From contig PWYR01000056.1 of NCBI GenBank assembly GCA_003567775.1, positions 1 to 36,945 on the forward strand: a DNA stretch of 36,945 nucleotides, given 5' to 3'. This DNA is from Ignavibacteriales bacterium (lineage in GTDB: Bacteria > Bacteroidota > Ignavibacteria > T3Sed10-11). Positions 25,675 to 34,434 of the stretch are shown piece after piece. The notes beneath the pieces are model-generated. The model saw only the letters and a list, made by a program, of their open reading frames with translations, was not told the DNA's origin and searched no databases. A program made the translations under genes and the position numbers. Positions within the stretch are counted from its first letter, which is position 1; each line of letters starts with the position of its first letter.

Positions 25675-28215
25675 TCACCTCAACAACACCATTCGCTTCA
25701 CATCGACGAACCGGTTGTCGGGATTCGTCAGCGACACCGCTTCGATCCGATACATATACGTCCCCGATGCACCGGAGGCATGCCATGTAACCTCGTAGTT
25801 GCCGGTGTTGTGCGTTTCGTTTACCAACGTCGTTACCCGTTGACCGAGCATATTAAATATCTCGATCTTTACATGACTTTGTTCGGGCACGGAGTATCTG
25901 ACCGTGGTTGAGGGATTGAAGGGATTCGGATAATTTTGGGCAAGACGGTATTGTACCGGAATTGAACCGGCTATCTCCTCGACGCCGACGGTTATTTTCT
26001 TTACAACACGGTAATCATCAAAATTGATAAACCCAATGTGGGGTGAACCCTGTGTATACGTAAATTGTAAACTCTCTACCGCCAGCGTACCTTCCAATAC
26101 ACCGTTTGCTCCCCGCGCCCATCCAAAAACAGGATCATTCGCAAGATCCCATTCGACCAGCTTCCATCCGGTCCAGTCAACGGTATACCATTGACTTGCT
26201 TCTAAATGACCCGGACCATCCTCCAACACAAATCGTAATCTATTGCCGGAACCGTCGCCGAAAACATACGCCTGAAGAATATATTCATCGTCGAATTTAA
26301 CGGATGTCGCATCGCTTGTCGGCGGGGAATGCACACGAATTAGATGTGTTCCGGCGGCGATATCCCATCCATACCGTACCCGTAACGAACCAGTGCTCCC
26401 CGTCAATAGATTTACAATCTCCGTATCGTGCTCACGCGAAGTTTCTTCGGTAATAAAACCTACGGTGCTTCCGCTACCCTGCGGTTGCCACCATGAACCA
26501 ACGCCTGCATTAAAATTATCGATACTAACCAACTCGTGGATATCAGTTGTACCGGTTATAAATTGAAACCGGACTTCATTCGCCGTTGCATTATCGTACC
26601 GATCACTCAAACCTTCCGCAACCACAACAGTATATTGTACTCCCATTTCGAGATCTTCCGACGGGAAGAAATGAATAACGCTTCTCTCCCCGACAAGATA
26701 GGACTTAATTGTTCCGGGTACTTCCGATTCATCGGGTGCTATGAGCTTTATTGATTCTCCGGTGATCGATTCTTCGATTACCTCTTCATCATACTCAAAC
26801 CGGAGTATCGGTTGGAGTGATATTCCTTCCTCTTCGGTAGTAAAATCGGGATATGACGTCACCAGCACCGGCGGTTCTGTATCTTCGGGACCGGTAGTAA
26901 AAGCATAGATAAATTCGCCGCCCGGTTCACCGTCGCTGTTGCCGTCGAATTTATGGCCATGAATATCTTCCGCCGTTTCGCCGATGGTGATGGTATATTC
27001 CGTCAAGTAATCCAGCAATTGACGGGAAAATCCAATCTGTGTATGATCACTGGTCCACAACCATTCCAGATCTTCAACCTCGGGCGATATTGATATTGCG
27101 TGTTCGACCGAATCCCGGTTCATCGGGCGATTGAATGTGATGCGCAACCAGCCGACGGGACGGACGCCTGTTGCCCCCTCCTCCGGATCGGTTTTGATTA
27201 CATAAGGCGATTGACTCGATAGCAGGGTCATATCTTTAAAACTATAGAAATCGCTTCTTATATAAATCTTTGTCGTATCCGGGTAATAGCCCGGCGCTTC
27301 GAGAAACACATCAAGGGTATCACCATACGGGAGGTCTTCTATATAATAGAAACCGTTTCGCAACAACTCCGGATCGTTCGAATATTTGTGAAACAACGAT
27401 TCGAATGTATCCGTAGTATATGATTGACCGTCGATAGTGACGGTCGCACCGTTGATCAGTTGCCCGGATTCGATATCGGAGATGTAACCCGCTGCAATCC
27501 CTACGGGCGGATGCTCGATATCGTGGTATGTTAAGACGGACCAGAATGCAGACTGCGCTTCGAGCCGCTTCCATTCCGCATTCATGTTGCGCATATTTTG
27601 TACGGGATTTGTATGAAAACCTGCTTCACTGAGCACCGATGCCATCATTGTTTCTCTATTGACATGCAGATACGGCCATGTATTCGTATGTTGAAACGGA
27701 AATCCCTGATAAAAAGTACGATCGGCATAATTACCCCGCGTATTGGTACGCATAGCGGCAGTCAAATCGACGGTCATAATGTCGCCCATTTTTTTCCCGC
27801 CTTTCGGGGTTTTTTCAACAGTCTCTCCCCCTTCACGCCATCCGCCGTAAAGTAACAGCGTACTGTTTGCGGTTGTTGAGGGTGCATCACTGTGGATGGA
27901 ATAAAAGAAATCGGCGTTTACCGTATTAGCATGAGACGATCGGTCTGAGAGCGACACCTGTTGCTGATCGTTCGTCCGGCTCATATATACAGTATCGATA
28001 TCTGTTTGTGTTTCGAGCATTTCACGTAAAGCCAGACCGACACGCAGCACTTTTTCCGCTTCCGAATAATTGTGGACCCCCATATTTTCTGTTCGTGAAT
28101 GTCCGGGGTCAAGATAAATTGTCCAGCCCTCCAACCCCGTTACCTGAGCGATTGCCGGGGTGAAAAAGCCGGTGATAATAAAGATTACTGTCATTAATTG
28201 TATTAGGTGTTTCAT
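25675..28215 (-). CDS. Secreted N-acetylmuramoyl-L-alanine amidase with Ig-like domains and T9SS sorting domain
   Basis: Multidomain secreted enzyme of 846 residues predicted to cut peptidoglycan outside the cell. I chose ATG 28215, with GAAGGA nine bases upstream and a clean signal peptide (ending AIAQ); an earlier ATG at 28251 overlaps the previous stop codon as ATGA and is possible. The amidase domain (about 30-235) keeps His39 (DPGHS), Glu54 (EAEKV), His108 (SIHSD) and Glu197 (LSEAGFHTN). A carboxypeptidase-regulatory-like domain (about 240-332), two Big_5 Ig-like domains (about 338-450 and 455-565) and a carbohydrate-binding-like jelly roll (about 570-755) follow. The C-terminus (about 765-846: QNYPNPFNPSTTVRYSVPE, IEIFNMLGQRV, GTYMYRIEA, MVLLR) is a classic T9SS type A sorting domain. 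It lies 32 bases after the PD40 gene. Confidence 0.92.
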   Translation of the reverse strand: MKHLIQLMTVIFIITGFFTPAIAQVTGLEGWTIYLDPGHSRTENMGVHNYSEAEKVLRVGLALREMLETQTDIDTVYMSRTNDQQQVSLSDRSSHANTVNADFFYSIHSDAPSTTANSTLLLYGGWREGGETVEKTPKGGKKMGDIMTVDLTAAMRTNTRGNYADRTFYQGFPFQHTNTWPYLHVNRETMMASVLSEAGFHTNPVQNMRNMNAEWKRLEAQSAFWSVLTYHDIEHPPVGIAAGYISDIESGQLINGATVTIDGQSYTTDTFESLFHKYSNDPELLRNGFYYIEDLPYGDTLDVFLEAPGYYPDTTKIYIRSDFYSFKDMTLLSSQSPYVIKTDPEEGATGVRPVGWLRITFNRPMNRDSVEHAISISPEVEDLEWLWTSDHTQIGFSRQLLDYLTEYTITIGETAEDIHGHKFDGNSDGEPGGEFIYAFTTGPEDTEPPVLVTSYPDFTTEEEGISLQPILRFEYDEEVIEESITGESIKLIAPDESEVPGTIKSYLVGERSVIHFFPSEDLEMGVQYTVVVAEGLSDRYDNATANEVRFQFITGTTDIHELVSIDNFNAGVGSWWQPQGSGSTVGFITEETSREHDTEIVNLLTGSTGSLRVRYGWDIAAGTHLIRVHSPPTSDATSVKFDDEYILQAYVFGDGSGNRLRFVLEDGPGHLEASQWYTVDWTGWKLVEWDLANDPVFGWARGANGVLEGTLAVESLQFTYTQGSPHIGFINFDDYRVVKKITVGVEEIAGSIPVQYRLAQNYPNPFNPSTTVRYSVPEQSHVKIEIFNMLGQRVTTLVNETHNTGNYEVTWHASGASGTYMYRIEAVSLTNPDNRFVDVKRMVLLR

Positions 28216-28247
28216 AATTCTGATCCTTCGGTTAAAAATTGTGAATC

Positions 28248-29186
28248 TCATCTCGAAACCTCGAGCACATAAATTTTTCCATCGTTCATATCATTAAATA
28301 CAATCCGGCTGCCATCCGGCGACCAGGAAGGATTCATAAATAAATGTGACGGTGAATCGGTCAGACGGATTTGTCCGGTTCCATCGGTGCGAATTGCATA
28401 GATATCGGATTCAGTATAATTATGTCCGTCGTCCTCGGTGATCATATAGACGATATACTCACCGCCGGGAGACCATTGCGGTCGATCGCCGCGACCGAGA
28501 TTGGTAAGTCCGGTTCCGTCGGTATTCACCACATACATATCGCCTCCCATTACCTCGAATACGATCCGTTGCTTATCGGGAGAAGTTACAGCATTGAGAT
28601 ACTGCTCGCCCGGGAAGGGATCGAGTAACTCGATGTCGCGCGCCGGCGTAATACCCGGCTGGATATGTGACGGTTCCGTTTGCATTTCCATCCGGTCCTG
28701 CGGATCGCCCGACCTTTCCATAAGCTGCGTTTGCCCGCGTGAATACAATACGACAGCTTCTCCGGACTCGGTCCATTGCGGGATACCGGATACACCGGTA
28801 CGGTAATCGAGAACTATCTCCTCTTGCTTTTCTGCAATATCAAAAATCTTGATCGCCGTCAACCGCCGGATTCCTTCATACGTAGTGACCCGCGCCAGTA
28901 TGGAGCGTGAATCCTCCGACCATGAAAAACCGAAACCGGCAGATTCTTCGCCGCTGATCTGTTCGATTTCCCCGTTCTCTATATTATATACATATAATCC
29001 GCTATAGCGCGAATGAGTAAATGCAATCATCGTACCGTCGGGAGACCAATTTGGCGCCATCAGGAATTCGCCTTCTCTGCTTATGAGCATTTCCGGTTCT
29101 CCGGCAGCGGATACTTGTTCTCCCTGTGCAAGGACAATACCCGCAGCTATGATGGATATGAATATAAGTGTTAAAAGAAATCTCAT
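28248..29186 (-). CDS. Exported PD40/TolB-like beta-propeller protein
   Basis: Exported protein of 312 residues. The ATG at 29186 has AAAGGAG eight bases upstream; an in-frame GTG at 29195 overlaps that site. Signal peptide about 1-21 (ending VLAQ). The mature part consists of PD40 (WD40-like) blades with motifs such as 'PNWSPDGTMIAFTHS', 'QWTESGEAVVLYS', 'SPDKQRIVFEVMGGDMYVVN', 'QWSPGGEYIVYM' and 'PSWSPDGSRIVFND', giving a six-bladed propeller like that of TolB. Unlike TolB it lacks an N-terminal domain. It is encoded directly before the T9SS-sorted amidase and is probably co-transcribed with it. The propeller may bind peptidoglycan-associated proteins or peptides; no enzymatic residues are seen. 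Confidence 0.85.
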   Translation of the reverse strand: MRFLLTLIFISIIAAGIVLAQGEQVSAAGEPEMLISREGEFLMAPNWSPDGTMIAFTHSRYSGLYVYNIENGEIEQISGEESAGFGFSWSEDSRSILARVTTYEGIRRLTAIKIFDIAEKQEEIVLDYRTGVSGIPQWTESGEAVVLYSRGQTQLMERSGDPQDRMEMQTEPSHIQPGITPARDIELLDPFPGEQYLNAVTSPDKQRIVFEVMGGDMYVVNTDGTGLTNLGRGDRPQWSPGGEYIVYMITEDDGHNYTESDIYAIRTDGTGQIRLTDSPSHLFMNPSWSPDGSRIVFNDMNDGKIYVLEVSR

Positions 29187-29230
29187 GTAAATCACTCCTT
29201 TAAATTATTATGTTGTCGTTGTCGGAAAAC

Positions 29231-29242
29231 TTGCCCGGGCAA
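29231..29242. promoter_or_regulatory. 12-base perfect palindrome upstream of the PD40 gene
   Basis: TTGCCCGGGCAA is a perfect palindrome 45 bases upstream of the PD40 gene start. On the minus strand it is followed by GTTTTCC. It could be an operator for a dimeric regulator or a compact hairpin ending transcription from upstream. It is unusually G+C-rich for this spacer. Confidence 0.3.
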
Positions 29243-29283
29243 TTATTTAGTACATATCTACGTAAATTGATTAAGAAAATTAT

Positions 29284-29396
29284 GCCACCAAAACACCATC
29301 CCGATAAATATCGGGACCAAATCGCACTAAAAATGAGGTCAAACACTTTTATAACATAATTTGGTGAGATTTGGTGTTTTTTGTGCTTTGGTGGCG
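29284..29396. repeat. Inverted-repeat element with internal hairpin (MITE- or REP-like)
   Basis: The ends GCCACCAAAACACC (29284-29297) and GGTGTTTTTTGTGCTTTGGTGGC (29374-29396) are inverted repeats with an insertion in the right arm. Inside lies a perfect hairpin TCCCGATA-AA-TATCGGGA (29299-29316). The element of about 113 bases has no ORF and fills much of the spacer between the beta-lactamase-like gene and the PD40 gene. 'TTTGGTG..TTTGTGC.TTGGTGGC'-type sequences recur in intergenic regions of many bacteria, so I take it for a small dispersed repeat that may also end or process transcripts. Confidence 0.6.
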
Positions 29397-29429
29397 AAAA
29401 AATCAGCTCTGAAATTCCTATACGATAAA

Positions 29430-30332
29430 TTAGTTTTTCCTTCTCAACCGATCATACATCACCTTCCCCGCTTCCGAAACGGCAATATTTCCTTTGTGAT
29501 CCGGCGCCCAGCGCGGATCGTCAACCTGATCTACCATAATAGCATAAGCAATTGTATCGCGCGGTGAAATAATCAATCCTGCATCGCATCTGGCTCTGCT
29601 GATTGCTCCGGTTTTATGTGCAAAGCTGAGCGTATCTTCATAGACGGGTAGATACTGCGGAACAAGTTCGGTATAGTTCTGGTTTTTATGAATTTCTATG
29701 ATCTCCGATGATGCATCCGGAGAAACGACTTCTCCCCGCGCAAGCATCTGCATCAGCAGCATCATCCCGCGCGGCGACGATGCACCGATGCCGTATCTTC
29801 GCGCAAACGGCGTGTCCTTTCGTGTATCGAACCCGAACGGTTTGTTGATCATCTCGATGTTCGGCAACCCTAATGACTGCATCATCGTGTTGACTGCATC
29901 GAGCCGGGCTTGATGATACGGACCGAGTTGATCGAATACAAGATTCGTCGCCGTGTTGTCGCTGAGTATAATCATCAATATTGCGGCATCGTGCAAGGCG
30001 ATCGTGTTCGGTATTGTAAGATGTTGCAGTATACCGCTCCCGGGATATATATTCGTTGTATCGATTGCAATTTCTTGCATAGGATCGAGCAGGCCGAGTT
30101 CGTATTGTCTGTACAGCTCCACCATTACGGGAGTTTTGATAAGCGAAGCGGTTGAAAAGAGCGAATCGGCATTGTAATACACTTCTTCACCGGTGGTTAG
30201 ATTCACTGCGGCGACGCCGAGCCGGAGTTCGTACTTTTGCTCGATTTGTTCAAACAGATCGATACGATCGGCGCTGCATGATGCGAATATAAATAATGCG
30301 ATTAAACAGACAGTGATGGTGTTTATCTTCAT
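29430..30332 (-). CDS. Lipid-anchored class A beta-lactamase-like serine hydrolase
   Basis: Lipoprotein of 300 residues: signal ending FAS-Cys19. It has the serine penicillin-recognition motifs in order: Ser63-Leu-Ile-Lys66 (SxxK), Ser124-Asp-Asn (SDN) and Lys240-Thr-Gly. The omega-loop region (about 155-185) shows no ExxLN motif, so the deacylating Glu166 of class A beta-lactamases appears to be missing. That favours a penicillin-binding-protein-like peptidase or esterase over a true resistance enzyme, although related 'serine hydrolase' proteins are usually annotated as beta-lactamases. It starts only 2 bases after the preceding PrcB_C-Gmad2 lipoprotein gene, so translational coupling is likely. 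The neighbourhood of two peptidoglycan amidases and a hexosaminidase supports a cell-wall role. Confidence 0.87.
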   Translation of the reverse strand: MKINTITVCLIALFIFASCSADRIDLFEQIEQKYELRLGVAAVNLTTGEEVYYNADSLFSTASLIKTPVMVELYRQYELGLLDPMQEIAIDTTNIYPGSGILQHLTIPNTIALHDAAILMIILSDNTATNLVFDQLGPYHQARLDAVNTMMQSLGLPNIEMINKPFGFDTRKDTPFARRYGIGASSPRGMMLLMQMLARGEVVSPDASSEIIEIHKNQNYTELVPQYLPVYEDTLSFAHKTGAISRARCDAGLIISPRDTIAYAIMVDQVDDPRWAPDHKGNIAVSEAGKVMYDRLRRKN

Positions 30333-30334
30333 AA

Positions 30335-31573
30335 TTATTTCAAACGCAACGGCAGCGATACGACATCGCGCTCTTCACCGTCTTTCGCATCGGTATAAAA
30401 CAATTCAATCGTGAAGCGGCTTCCGCTCTGCACTTCATCGCCCAGTAAAACCTCAAATTCATAGTATCCCCACGCCTGCGCACTCGCCGCCGTGGTGAAA
30501 CCTTCTTTTACCTTTTCGCCCGTTTCATCCAGAACGCGATACTCTACATTTGCCTCGTGTACATTTGCAACGCCGGTAACCTTAACGGGATCCGAAACTT
30601 CGGAATCGGGCACAGGCGAGAATATTTTAATCGACGTCGAACCTGCCTTTATATCCCGCAGTGCATCGAGGCCGCGAAGATGTGAGATAGCGCGCAGCGC
30701 GCCGGTGCGAGAGGTTTCAAATCGCACTTTTTCAAACGCACCATCGACTACCGTTAGATCGACCGGATGGGTAAATGCCTGCGTCACCATCTCGCCGGGC
30801 CGCGGCCGTGTATATTCAATCGGTACCCGGAGTTCATCGCCTTCAACTATGGCTTCCTGAATGCGAACACTATAACCGCCGGTCGGTCTGCTCCCCCATG
30901 TTGCGAATATATAGGTCTTCGACTCAAAAACCATTGAATCTGCAAAAGGCGCCATATCGAGGGAATAACAATTATCCACCCATTTTTGGACTTCCTCCGG
31001 TAGTTCATTTCTCGATACTCGTTCCATGGTAACTCGCTCCGGTTCATCGGTTATGGGATCAAACCAGATCAGCTCTGCGAGCACAGCATCGACGCCTTCC
31101 GGTTTCCCCGTTATTTCAAAAATAATATTATTTTTTTCCATCCGTACATAATCATTGCCGAAACGCTGCAGGTGGGTTCGTGTGCCCCGCACACCGTCTA
31201 TATTAATTTCCTCTTCATCGTCGCGTGCCTGCTGATCGAGCCGTACAAGCGGCTTGATGTCCCGCCAATCTTTATTCACGACACGAAGATCGATTTGATG
31301 ATCGTCTGTAACCAGCGTAAGAAGTACCAGGTTCATACCGTCCCGGCGTTCGCTGCTCTCACTCAATTGCCACTCCGTTTTCCCCTTAACTGCAAAGCCG
31401 AGTGCAGGGTTTCTGTATTCTACTGCTTCCGTCTCGGGAAGCCGCGCTTCATCATACACATCGAGCGTATCGGATACATCCTGCAACGGCTCATCCTCAC
31501 GCTCACCGCATCCTGAAAACAGTATGCATAATAGGATAGGTATAATGAAAAGAATCCTCAAAGTTTGTTTCAT
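30335..31573 (-). CDS. Lipoprotein with PrcB_C and Gmad2 domains
   Basis: Lipoprotein of 412 residues: signal ending FSG-Cys22 followed by an acidic linker. Residues about 50-170 are unrecognised (YRNPALGFAVKGKTEW looks like the start of a PsbP-like or similar fold). A PrcB C-terminal-like domain covers about 217-276 (SKTYIFATWGSRPTGGYSVR). A Gmad2 Ig-like domain covers about 316-405 (IKIFSPVPDSEVSDPVKVTGVA, WGYYEFEV, LFYTDAKDGEE). PrcB stabilises the dentilisin protease complex in Treponema denticola, and Gmad2 occurs in sporulation and cell-wall proteins. Both suggest a protein-binding role in the envelope. Together with the coupled serine hydrolase it may form a two-protein unit; this is inference. 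AAGGAG precedes the ATG. Confidence 0.85.
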   Translation of the reverse strand: MKQTLRILFIIPILLCILFSGCGEREDEPLQDVSDTLDVYDEARLPETEAVEYRNPALGFAVKGKTEWQLSESSERRDGMNLVLLTLVTDDHQIDLRVVNKDWRDIKPLVRLDQQARDDEEEINIDGVRGTRTHLQRFGNDYVRMEKNNIIFEITGKPEGVDAVLAELIWFDPITDEPERVTMERVSRNELPEEVQKWVDNCYSLDMAPFADSMVFESKTYIFATWGSRPTGGYSVRIQEAIVEGDELRVPIEYTRPRPGEMVTQAFTHPVDLTVVDGAFEKVRFETSRTGALRAISHLRGLDALRDIKAGSTSIKIFSPVPDSEVSDPVKVTGVANVHEANVEYRVLDETGEKVKEGFTTAASAQAWGYYEFEVLLGDEVQSGSRFTIELFYTDAKDGEERDVVSLPLRLK

Positions 31574-31707
31574 ACGTTTATCTCCTTAATGAAAGTAACG
31601 AAATGATCAATTAAAAAGCTGCATCTTCATTTCAACAATTACCGAATAGCATACAAATAACAGTATACTCAAGACATAGTTGAAAGTCAATTATTTGAAT
31701 ATCAAAG

Positions 31708-31726
31708 AAATGTGCGACGCACATTT
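31708..31726 (-). terminator. Likely terminator after the GH20 gene
   Basis: Directly after the TAA stop, the minus strand reads AAATGTGC-GTC-GCACATTT, a perfect eight-base stem with a three-base loop, then CTTTGATATT. The run of T is short, so termination may be partial. It separates the GH20 gene from the PrcB_C-Gmad2 lipoprotein gene (153-base spacer). Confidence 0.55.
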
Positions 31727-34315
31727 TTAATCTTCCAATGTTGCCGTCCACACACGGTCGATTAACCACGATTTTCGATTCAACCCGAAATCCGGGCGGT
31801 CGAGCAACGGCGCCCGTTCAAGGACTATCTGTCCATTGAGCCACGCACTATCGTCATATTGCAAGGCATACCAATTATCGGAAACCGAATCAGCCGCTTT
31901 CCACGTATCATCGCTGTGAAGTTCTCTCTTCGCACCGTCTTGATAAAATATTTCCGAATACCAGCTCACACCCGCCGATCCGGCATGGAGATAGTTTCGC
32001 GCTTCGATCGCTATGACGTTCTCTCCGTCAACAAGAAACTCCGTAATATCCCAGAACCGTGTACGCGCCATTTGCACGATCAGCGACAACGCCCGTTTCG
32101 CATAGGATACACCGGCTTCCCGTCCGTTAACATATATTTTGAGATAGGTGTCGCCGACCGTCTGCACCATCATCTTCTCGATCTTATCGATATCATCAAT
32201 TGTGAACGTTTTACGGAAATATGCGTGCGGTTTTCGCGTACCCCGGCTGACATACGGAGTTGCATCCGGATGGTAGATAAATTTGGCCGGACTTTCCTGC
32301 TCAATCCAATAGTTTCCTTCCCGCAGTTCGTTTTTCATTTCAAGCCAGTACGACATCTGCCGTTGATAGTAATGTGTAATGAGATTATCCAGATTCGCAT
32401 CGATATTTGTACGCCGCCACAAACCGATAAATTCTTTCTGCAGTTGTTCGACTTCAGCAACCATATTTTCACATAAAGAAATAGCTTTTTTCAAAATATA
32501 TTCATCCATTACACCGGCAGATTTAAATTGAGACAGAAATTTCGCGCTCTCAATCTTATTGACGTATAGTTCGGCTCTGCGGACCGAGAACTTCAGATAA
32601 TCGATATAATCTGCATTTCGTTTTGCTATGTTTTTTTCGATTACTTCATCAAGTAATGAATATAAAATATCGACATCCCGTTTTATCCGGTTGAAGTTAA
32701 GTATAAATTGTGACGTGAGATCCCATGAATTTGTTCCTCCCGGCGGCATAAACGGCGGTTTCCATAGTTCGAGATTCGTTATACTATTTCCTATGTTGGC
32801 AAGCAGTGCGTGTATTGCCTTCAGTCTCGCATCGTCTGTGCCGTACAGATCTTTGATATAACGCCGTGTAAACTTTTCAAGTGAATCGTGCGCCGGCGAC
32901 CACGAAACTTCAGCGCCGTATGCATATCCAAACCGGTTCAGTTCGCGCAAGGTTTCTCCGCCGTAATCCCCCCAGCTTGAATTGATAAAACCGATCGCTC
33001 CTGTTTCAACGCCGGTGCGCGCCATAATTCGTATGTTCACCGGCGCGTTTATATTATCCGGAAAAATCGGATGCCAGTTCCAGACGCCGGGCGATACCAT
33101 AAATGGTTGTCCGGCATTTTTAAATATTTCAGCTTTGTCCGCATAACTTCTCTGCACCCAGTAATCCCAGTACACCATAATGATATCATCGGGAAGCTGC
33201 TCCAGCACTTCGGGATATCCGGGAATTGCCTGACCGAGTCCGGTAGCAATATCTCCGTACATAATCACTTCCTTGCCCATCGCTTTGAGCATAGTATAGA
33301 CGCGATTGAAATGCTCTGCATGCGCGCCGGCAATTCCCAATTCCTGAACTATCTCTTTCGAAGCGCCTCTTCCCACATCCCACGACTCATCCGCCGCCAT
33401 GTGAAAATATTTTGAACTGAAGGCGGGCACGATCTCATCGAAAAATTCCTGCAGGAGATCGTAGATCCGTTCATCGGATATGTTTAAACTTGCAGCGCCG
33501 GGAAACTCCGCATACTCAACATACTCAGGCAGAAGCAGCATATTCTCCATATGGCCGAGCGTTTGAAATATCGGTATGATATCGACGTGACGTTTGCGGG
33601 CAAAAACATCAAGCTCTTCAACCTGTTCGCGGGTCAACGCGCCTCGACTTTTGCCGATGAGCGGGTGCGATTCAAACCGGAACATATCTTCAAGGTACGG
33701 CATATAGACGTTTTGTTTATAGCGTGCAAGTCGCCGGATAATATCCTTGAAATTTTCAAGCGTTGATACCTGTCCGCGGCTGATATCGTCGCTGATGCCG
33801 CGATAACGATATTGCGGATGATCTTTGATAATCATACCGGGGATTACTCCCGGTGAAGGGCCGTTCTCTATTAATTGCAGCAAAGTCATTCCGCCGTAAT
33901 ATAATCCCGCTGACGATTTTGCCGTGATAAAAATGCCGTCCGGCGCGGTTTCAAGAATGTATCCTTCAACTTCCATTTCGGGTGTGATTCTATTACCGGC
34001 TTTGTCTGCTGCAAACGAGCTTACTCCGGTTAACCCGAAATAAATATCCCCGTCAGACATTACCGCATCGCCTTCCGCAATTGATATTTGTATATTCAGA
34101 TATTCGTTCACTGACCGCTGTATTTCTCCGGCGAGAAATCTTTCAGCTTCGGTGCTGCCGTCGCCGAGTACAATTTGTGTTTGTTCCGTGATCGCAAACA
34201 ATCCGTCAGACAATTGGATCGATTGCGGGTACGGCACAACCGGAATTTCCGTCGCGTTCAAATGTGTTGTCATTACAATGCTCCAAAGGATCAACAGTGT
34301 AGAGAGAGTTTTCAT
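31727..34315 (-). CDS. Glycoside hydrolase family 20 beta-N-acetylhexosaminidase-like protein
   Basis: Exported enzyme of 862 residues expected to remove terminal beta-N-acetylglucosamine or galactosamine. Signal peptide about 1-21. A GH20 N-terminal alpha/beta domain (about 23-160) leads to the catalytic TIM barrel (about 165-520) beginning 'YRYRGISDDISRG'. The catalytic pair is Asp309-Glu310 in 'FHMAADESWD'. Canonical hexosaminidases have H-x-G-G-D-E here, so the two Gly-to-Ala changes mark a divergent subgroup. Residues about 690-862 form a galactose-binding-like jelly roll (HAYFRKTFTID, LKIYVNGREAG, DGENVIAIEARNYLH). It is the first minus-strand gene left of a 119-base divergent spacer. 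Substrates could be peptidoglycan, chitin or glycoprotein fragments. Confidence 0.9.
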   Translation of the reverse strand: MKTLSTLLILWSIVMTTHLNATEIPVVPYPQSIQLSDGLFAITEQTQIVLGDGSTEAERFLAGEIQRSVNEYLNIQISIAEGDAVMSDGDIYFGLTGVSSFAADKAGNRITPEMEVEGYILETAPDGIFITAKSSAGLYYGGMTLLQLIENGPSPGVIPGMIIKDHPQYRYRGISDDISRGQVSTLENFKDIIRRLARYKQNVYMPYLEDMFRFESHPLIGKSRGALTREQVEELDVFARKRHVDIIPIFQTLGHMENMLLLPEYVEYAEFPGAASLNISDERIYDLLQEFFDEIVPAFSSKYFHMAADESWDVGRGASKEIVQELGIAGAHAEHFNRVYTMLKAMGKEVIMYGDIATGLGQAIPGYPEVLEQLPDDIIMVYWDYWVQRSYADKAEIFKNAGQPFMVSPGVWNWHPIFPDNINAPVNIRIMARTGVETGAIGFINSSWGDYGGETLRELNRFGYAYGAEVSWSPAHDSLEKFTRRYIKDLYGTDDARLKAIHALLANIGNSITNLELWKPPFMPPGGTNSWDLTSQFILNFNRIKRDVDILYSLLDEVIEKNIAKRNADYIDYLKFSVRRAELYVNKIESAKFLSQFKSAGVMDEYILKKAISLCENMVAEVEQLQKEFIGLWRRTNIDANLDNLITHYYQRQMSYWLEMKNELREGNYWIEQESPAKFIYHPDATPYVSRGTRKPHAYFRKTFTIDDIDKIEKMMVQTVGDTYLKIYVNGREAGVSYAKRALSLIVQMARTRFWDITEFLVDGENVIAIEARNYLHAGSAGVSWYSEIFYQDGAKRELHSDDTWKAADSVSDNWYALQYDDSAWLNGQIVLERAPLLDRPDFGLNRKSWLIDRVWTATLED

Positions 34316-34434
34316 AGGGGCTTCCGATAGGTTTAAACAACAATAATACGAATAGTTCTATGCAATATACGACTTTTTTTCGATTCCTAAAATATTTCTT
34401 GCTTTAATTCGCGGGACTGTCTAAATTGAACCTT

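Noticed and set aside
29430-30332. Antibiotic-resistance beta-lactamase
   Set aside because: The motifs SxxK, SDN and KTG are present, but no ExxLN motif is visible in the expected loop, and the gene sits among cell-wall enzymes. A resistance role is not supported.
34316-34434. Promoters in the divergent spacer between the GH20 and PabB-PabC genes
   Set aside because: Promoters must be here, but the spacer is A+T-rich and no -35/-10 pair with acceptable spacing stands out on either strand.
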